A DNA stretch of 33,040 nt from a virus. The notes beneath the pieces are model-generated. The model was not told the DNA's origin, made no database searches, and was given only the letters and a program-made list of their open reading frames with translations. Where the stretch lies: IMG/VR virus record IMGVR_UViG_3300028008_000059, positions 1 to 33,040 of that record; one strand, 5' to 3'. Position 1 is the first letter of the stretch; each line of letters starts with the position of its first letter. Positions 9,601 through 18,600 of the stretch are shown here, in pieces. The position numbers were made by a program, and so were the translations under genes.

Positions 9601-12600
9601 ATATCCTGCATACGTTCCAGAAATAATTCTTGATGATTCGTATAGAACTCCAACAAATGTTATTATCGGACATGACGGAAGTAAAACTGTTGCATATAAT
9701 GATTATAGAGATGCATTACTACTTGATTTAGAAAGAAGAATCTATAATAACATTAAATCTAAGTATGATATTACTAAACTTGATATACATGATTTTATTC
9801 CAAGTTCGTACAGAGATACAAAAATTAATATCGACAATATCGATAATGTATTATTAAGTGATTTTATTAAATGGAGTGAAAGTTTAGGCGGTATTGATTA
9901 TACAACTAATAGTTTCTACGAGTTAACTGATGCTTTCACATATAATTATTCTTATATGTCTGGTCCACAGGGTCAACAGTTAAAAGGATTTTGGCGTGGC
10001 GTTTACAAAACGGCTTACGACACAGATCATCCACATACACATCCTTGGGAGATGCTAGGCTTTACAGTTAAACCAACTTGGTTTGATACTGTTTACGGTA
10101 CAGCACCATATACAAGTAATAACTTAATACTTTGGGAAGATCTTGAAGAAGGTAAAATTGCTGAGCCAGGCAAAACAGTACGTTATAATAAAAAATATAA
10201 AAGACCAGGGTTAACAAAACATATACCTGTTGACGAAAATGGTGACTTATTAAGTCCGTTACAAAGTAAGTATGCTAGAGAATATATTTCGGAATATACT
10301 AAATTAGGATTTAAATTTGGAGATCATTCACCTGCAGAGACTGCGTGGCGATCAACTAGTGATTATGCATTTAGTTTAATTAAATCTTGGTTACTAAACC
10401 AACCAGCCAAGTTTATGTCACTAGCATGGGATACTTCTCGTATTAGTAAAAACTTAGCAGAACAATTTGTATATACTGAAAGTAATCGTTCAATATCTTT
10501 AAAGGATTTAGTGTTTACTAATGTATTTGGAGATTCTAAAAGAGTGTATACATCAGGGTTAGTAGATTATATTGTTAACTATACTTTAACTAATACAGCA
10601 ATAACTACTCCTGATTACAAAGAACAATTAACAAGTCTAAAATATCAATTAGGTATGAAACTTGGTGCATTTACTGATAAAGATAAAATGAAATTTATCT
10701 TAGACAGTAGAACTCCGTATAACAAGGGTAATGTATTTTTACCTAAAGAAAATTATCAAATAACTTTAAACACAAGTTCACCTGTTGAAGTAGTTTCTTA
10801 TAGTGGTGTAATTATAGAAAAACAAAGTTATGGATATGTTATAAGAGGCTATGACAGAGAAAATCCAGTCTTTAAAATAAACAAAGCATTAGATCGTGCA
10901 AACGACCCAGCAGTAAATGTTGGAGGTATAAGTGAAGCATTTATTGAATGGGACGAAGATAAACAATATACTGTAGACAAGTATGTAAGATATAACTCAA
11001 GTTTTTATAGAGTAATAGAAGCACATACTTCTACTACTGCATTTGACCCAGATAAGTTTACAAAAATACCTGAGTTACCAAATAGAGGCGGTAGCACAGC
11101 AGTATTCCGTAAAAACTTTGAAACATCAATCACTGAAGTTCCATACGGAACAGTATTTGTTACTATACAGGACACGGTTGATTTTATCTTAGGATATGCG
11201 GCTCAACTTGAACAAACAGGATTTAACTTTGATTTTTATAATAGTGACACTCAAGTTGTTGAAGATTGGCGTTTCAGTACAAAAGAATTTTTATACTGGA
11301 CTACACAAAACTGGTCCGCTGGTACAGTTATTGCACTAAGTCCAAGTGCTAATCAACTTAAATTTACTAGACCATATACTGTAGTAGATGACTTATATGA
11401 TAATTTTTATGATTATTCTTTAATGGAAAGTACTGGTAAACCGCTACAAGGAGAATATACAAGATTAACTCGAGAGGCTAATACTTTTGCAATTAATTTA
11501 TCAAACACAACAGACGGAATTTACTATGTACAACTTCCGTTAGTACAAGTTGAACATGTTGCTATACTTGATAATACTTCGGATTTTAAAGATGTGATTT
11601 ATTCACCTGCATCAGGTTATAGACAAGATCGTATTAAGGTAGTAGGTTATAGAACTGCAAACTGGGATGGAACATTAAACATTCCAGGCTTTATATTTGA
11701 CCAAGCAGAAGTTACAGAATGGAAACAATATAACGATTACGCAATCGGCGACACAGTCCGTTATAAAGAATACTATTATGCCGCAAAGAATAAAATTGCT
11801 GGTACTGAAAAATTTGTTGCAAACGAATGGAACAGAATAGATAAGCGTCCAGAAACTAAATTATACACAAACTTTGATTATAGAATTAATCAGTTTACAG
11901 ATTTTTATGATCTTGATTCAGATAACTTTGATAATGAACAACAGCGTATGGCGCAACATTTAATTGGTTATCAGAAGCGACAGTATTTAGAAAATATTAT
12001 TAACGATGATGTTAGTCAGTATAAATTCTATCAAGGGTTTATACAAGATAAAGGTACTAGAAATAGTATTGATAAATTGTTTGATGCATTAGCAAGCGCC
12101 GATAAAGAGTCTGTAGACTTTTATGAAGAATGGGCTGTTAAAAATAGCCAGTATGGTGCAACGTCAAACTTTGACGAAATTGAATGGCAAATAGATGAAT
12201 CAAAGTTTCAACTAAGTCCGCAACCAATTTCTTTAGTTGAAACATTACCGCCAGCAACAACAGATTTAATTTATAGAATACCTAATTATGACGTATTCTT
12301 AAAACCAGATAATTACGATGTAAATAAAATTCCAACAAAATATACTAACGAAGAGTATGTTAAAACTGTAGGATATGTAACTGGTGAAGATGTTAGTCGT
12401 GCAGTGCTTACAAAAGATAGCATAGTTAACTTTGCAATTAGTGATATTAATAAAAATGATTATATTTGGGTTGCAACAAGTAATCAAACTTGGGACGTTA
12501 TTCAGCATACTGAAACAGATTTGCGTCTTGAAAATGCAGAACCAACAGGCCAAGATGTTGAACTTACATTAAACTATACAGCACGTGAAATTCTTGTAGG

Positions 12601-15600
12601 CGATATATTTGGCATCACAAACGCAAACACAGAAGCATTGACTACGTTAGATGGATTCTACAAAGCAACTAAAGTACAAGGCAATAAAGTAACATTTACA
12701 ACAACAAATTTTGATTGGACAGAAATTGACGACACTGTTGAACTTCCTAAAGCCACTATTACTATCTTTACAAGTCAACGTACAGCAACTATAAATGATG
12801 CTAATAAAAATGTAAGTGCAAATTTAAGTAAAGATGAATTAGTTTGGATTGATGACGATGATTATGGTAAATGGACTGTACTCAAAAATACTCCAACGTA
12901 TAGTGAAAATCAGCAAATTTTAAGTTCATTAGATTTAGATAGTACAATGCATGGCTTTGGACATTCGATTAGTGTTAATGAAAACAATACTAAAATGGCA
13001 GTTGGTATTCCCTACAAAGGAAACGGAGTTGTACATGTTTATGTGCGTCCAAGTGATAGTACAAACTATGTATTAGATCAAATTATTGAAGCACCAACAG
13101 ATGTTGCAGATGCATACGACGGTAGTACTCCTACAACATCAATGAATTTTGGTGAAAGTGTTGCCCTTAGTCCAAATGGAAATTATCTTGTAATTGGCTC
13201 GCCGCAAGCATCAAACATTTTTAGTTTTTACAGAGGCGACTTTAAACAAGGCGTTAAGTATACAAAAGCACAAATTGTTAAGTATGGACCAAATCTATAC
13301 AAAGCAATTCAAAACATTGATCCAGCAACCGGAGCAATTCAATTTAGTAGTTTTGATTCGTATTTAGAGTTAGTACCTGATAGTGACAGTTCACTTGTTA
13401 ATTTATTGCAAACAGGCAATTATAAAATTAATGACACTTCAGTTAGTCACATGCTTATTAGAGCACCATTAAATGCATACGAAGGCAGTGCTAACAATGA
13501 TGATATAGTATTAGAATGGAATAACTTTAGTAAACTTAACCTTCAAGGAAGTACAGTAGATGTACAACCATTTGATGGACAATTTGCAGGAATTACAGGA
13601 GCGTTTTTAACAGCAACGCATAATATTCGTTATAAAATTGATAATGTACTAGTAATTGAAAATTTTGTAAACTTACCACAAATTGGCAATACACTTTCAA
13701 GTAGCATTGCAAGTGGTGAAGTAATTTATGTAGCAAATAGTTTAACAACTTGTACAGTATATTTGGCAAATGTAAACGGTACATTTGCAACTACAGATTC
13801 TGTATTTGTAGGAACAACACGTATTGGTGATTACGTCGAAGATTATCGTGCAGGTACAGGCAACTTAGGCGGCTACTGGTGGATTGATACACCTTCATAT
13901 ACAACAAGTGCAGATAGTTCAAATGTATTTGTTGATCCAGGACATGGATTAGTATTCCGTGATTTACTTACAACTGCTAGTGGCAGAGTAACACCAAATA
14001 TGTATCATAATATTACAACTGCTAGACAGTTAGCAATACAAGATGCTACAAATTCAGGTTCAACATTAAGTTTAATGGATCAAGCAGAATTTATGCAAAC
14101 ACTTACTTATGAAGGTGATCCAGGTGAAGTATTTGCATTACAACCATCCGACTTATGGACAGTTAGAGCACCAACAGCATTATCATTATCGATTGGCGAT
14201 ACGTTTAAAATGGTTGTTGATAGTGTTAGTGGAAATACAGATTTTACAGACTCGACATTTAGCACATCACTAATTAATAAAGAACATACAGTATATCAAT
14301 TGTGGGATGGCTATCTTGACTTTACGTTTGATGAATTTAGCCAAGCAACACAGTTACCATTTGAACCAATTATAGGTGACACTGTTTCAGACGGTGCTAC
14401 TGGTGCAACTGCAACTATTACATTCTACAAACGCCAGTTTAACACAGTGCGAATTTATGTAACTAATGTATCGGGCACTTGGAGTAAAGGTGATGGCTAT
14501 AATGAAACAGCAAAAATAAATCGAGTAAGAGGTGCATCAGTACGTCCTATAGGAACTCTTAATGGCGCATCATTATCAGGTACACGAGTAGGTAAAATTG
14601 TTGTATTACAGGAAACTACAAACTTCCCTGATGCAACAGTAACAGAATTAAACAATTTTGAATATTGGTTCTTTAATGAAACAACATTATCAGGTATACC
14701 ACGTGAAGCAAACATTCCGGCTTCAAATAATAATGATTGGCAATTAGTAACTAATATTCCAGTGTCAAGTGACAATGGTACAATAGCAAGTGGATTAGAA
14801 CTAGAAGGTATGTTTAGTGTTTATGACCTAAACGAAAAGATACAATTTAAAGTTCAAAATCATTATACAGTACCAGAAAGAAAAGCACATGCACGTTTAG
14901 GTGATGAAGTAGATTTTACACTAGAAGGAAATCTATATAGACTTAGTATTGCTTCAAAAGGTGATGGAAAATTAAATAATGCGGGTAGTATACATTTTGT
15001 TAAACACGGATCGGTTACTAAAGAACTAGTAACTACAACGTATGATTGGCAATTAGATATTGATCCAAACTTTAGAGGCGAGTTCCATACAACAGTATTC
15101 TATAAACAAGGAGAGATTGTAGAATATGAAGATAGACTTTATAAAGCATTAAGAAATATTGCAAGTGGTAGTGCGTTTGTTACACCTGATTGGGAATTAG
15201 TAACCGACGGTACAGCACATGTTGGATTTATACCAACAGCAGGCACAAACAGAATTATTGGTGAAGAAGTGTTTGATCCAGAATTTGGTGTGAGAGACTT
15301 TGCAAGACAGTTTGATCAAGATAAAGATGGTGATGTATTAATAGTAAGTTCACGAATTCAAGGTAACGATAGTTCCGGCGAACGTGTTATAGTAGTTTAC
15401 AGGCGTTTACCAGAAGGTCAAATGACAGTATCACAAACTATTAAACCTCCATACGAAGATTTATCAACAGGGTCATTTACGGGCTTTGGTGATAGCATTA
15501 GTATTAGTAATGACGGCGAGTTAATTGCTATTGGCGAACCTTACAACGATGACTACAAACGAGATCAAGGTAAAGTATACATTTACAAATTAGTGAATGG

Positions 15601-18600
15601 ACAGTTTGTACTATCTCAAGAAATACAAAGTCCAAATAATGAACAAGCAGAACATTTTGGTGCTTACTTAAATTTTGATGGAAATCAGTTAGCAGTAACT
15701 TCATTGAACGGCGATATTGAAAAACCAACTACGTTTGACCTTAACACAACAGTATTTGATGACGAATTTACAAACTTTAAATCAGTTGAAATGGACAGCG
15801 GCATTATTTTCATGTATGAAAGAATTAATAATTCGATGCTATTTGCACAAGAATTTATTATAGACGAACCGTTAGCAATGAACTTTGGTAAAAACTTGTT
15901 AGTAAATAATAATCACATTTACACAGCAATACCTGAAGTAACAGACTTGTTAACATATCAAGGTATGATTGTTGACTTTAGAAAAACAATCGGCGCCAAG
16001 TCTTGGAACGTACATAGATCACCAATTGATCAAGTAGATATTAATAAAATTAAAAGTGCTTTCTTATATAATGTAAAAACAAACACACTTGTTGAAGATC
16101 TAGATTATATTGATCCAGTACAAGGTAAAGTAGCAGGCATAGCAGAACAAGAACTATCATATAAAACATATTATGACCCAGCAGTATTCAGTATTGGCGA
16201 CGACACAGTTGTAATTGATGAAAATAATTCTTGGGGTAGAGATTATGTAGGCCAATTATGGTGGGATATTAGTGCAGTTAAATTTTATAACTATCAACAA
16301 AATAATATTACATACCAAACAAACTATTGGGGAGAAGTATTCCCAGGTACTAGTGTAGAAGTTTATGAATGGGTAGAAAGTGATTTACTACCAAGTGAAT
16401 GGGATGCTTTATCAGATAGTGAAGAAGGTGTTGCACAAGGAATTAGTGGAACAACTAGATACGGAGATTTTGTATATTCACAAAAACTAACATGGGATCC
16501 TATTTCAAAAACTAGTAAACCTAAGTATTTTTACTGGGTAGCAAATAAGCGTGTTACACCACGTGTTGAAGGCAGACGTATTACAGCATACGATGTTAAA
16601 AGATTAATTGAAGATCCAGTTGGACAAGGATATAAGTTTGTTGGCTTAATGGCTAAAGACAGATTTGTATTGTTTAATTGTGAATCACTATTAAGTGGCG
16701 ACGATGTTGCATTTAATTTGCGTTATCATACACTTGATAATGTTGATCAAAATATCCATAATGAATATCAAATGCTCACACAAGGAGTTGGATCAAGTAA
16801 ACCAAACCGTGACATTGAGCAAAAATGGATTGATAGTTTAGTTGGTTATGACAAACAGTTTAGATTAGTACCAGATCCAAAACTTAGTGCAAAAATAAAA
16901 TATGGAATTAATAATAATCCAAGACAATCGATGTTTATTAACAAAGCAGAAGCACTTAAAGAAGTAGTTGACCGTGTTAATTCTATATTAATAAACAATA
17001 TTATTGTTGATGAGTTTGATATTAGTGATTTAACTAAAAGCGATCCGTTACCATTATCGACATCAAGACGGTATGATCTAAAAATTGACACTTTTGAAGA
17101 TTTACAATATGTTGGTGTAGCAAAACGCATCACTGCTTCTTTAACACCAACAATAGTTGATGGTAAAATTACAGGAGTTACTATTACAAACTCAGGTAGA
17201 GGATATATTGACCCAACATATACATCAACTGTTGGCGGTATAAGACTTGGACCGCAAGTAACTGTTACTGGTATTGGTAAAGACGCTGTTCTTGAAACAG
17301 AAATTAATGAACTAGGACAAATTACTACAGTTAATATTATTGACCCAGGTACAGGATACGATGAAAATACAGTAATTACTGCAAGAAACTTTACAGTTAT
17401 TGTTACAACAGATTCAACAGTATTAAATAAGTGGGCGTTATATAATTATAATGGTACAAAGTGGAATAGAACTATAAGTCAGCGTTTTGATACTAATTTA
17501 TATTGGGATTACCAAGACTGGTATGATATAGGTTATAATGAGTTCACAGAAATTAATTCATTAATAGACTTTAGTTACCAATTAACGTCGATTGAGAATG
17601 ACATTGGTGATACTGTTAAGATATCAAGTGTTGGCTCTGGTGGCTGGTTGCTATTAGAAAAGATTGCAAACTTACAAACAGAAGATTACACACAAAATTA
17701 TAAAGTTGTTGGTAAAGAAAATGCAACTATACAGTTTAGTCAAAACTTATATAACACAGTTATTAACAAAACTGGGTACGATACTGATACTTTTGACATA
17801 GCATTTTATGATAGCCAACCAGTTAAAGAAACTAGAATTATACTTGAAACAATTAGAGATAAAATATTTGTAGATAACTTAGATGTACATTATAATGAAT
17901 TGTTTATTGCTAGTATACGTTATGCATTTAGTGAACAGCCTAATATTGACTGGGCATTTAAAACATCTTTCATAAAAGCACAACATAACGTAGGTGATTT
18001 AACACAAAAAGTTACATTTAAGAACGACAACATTGAAAACTTCCAAGATTATATTAACGAAGTTAAACCATTCAAAACAAAAATTAGAGAATATGTCTCT
18101 AGTTATGAAAAAACAGATCCAACTAATAGTGTAGTAACAGATTTTGACTTACCGCCAAAGTATGATTTTGCTAAAAAGAAAATTAGTAGTTCTACTGCTA
18201 AACTTAAAGATAATACAATTACAAGTATGCCAAATAGTACTAGCACTTACCCAGATAAGCACTGGTTAGAAAATAGCGGATATGAAATATCAAGTATTAA
18301 CGTTGGTAATGCAGGTACTGGATACATTTTACCTCCGACAGTTAGTATAGAAGGCGGCGGAGGTTCGGGTGCAAAAGCAAAAGCGTTCCTTAATGCTGGC
18401 AAGGTTTCAAAAATTGAAGTTACAGCGCCAGGCACTGGATATTTAACAGCACCGGCAATAATACTAAATGGTACTACATCCGATGGCGGCACACTAGCAG
18501 TTGCTAGAGCAGTATTAGGAAATGGTAAAGTTCGTGGAACTCATGTTATATCACGTTTTGATAGAATTAGCGGACAACCTTACTATTTAGAAGTTGCTAG

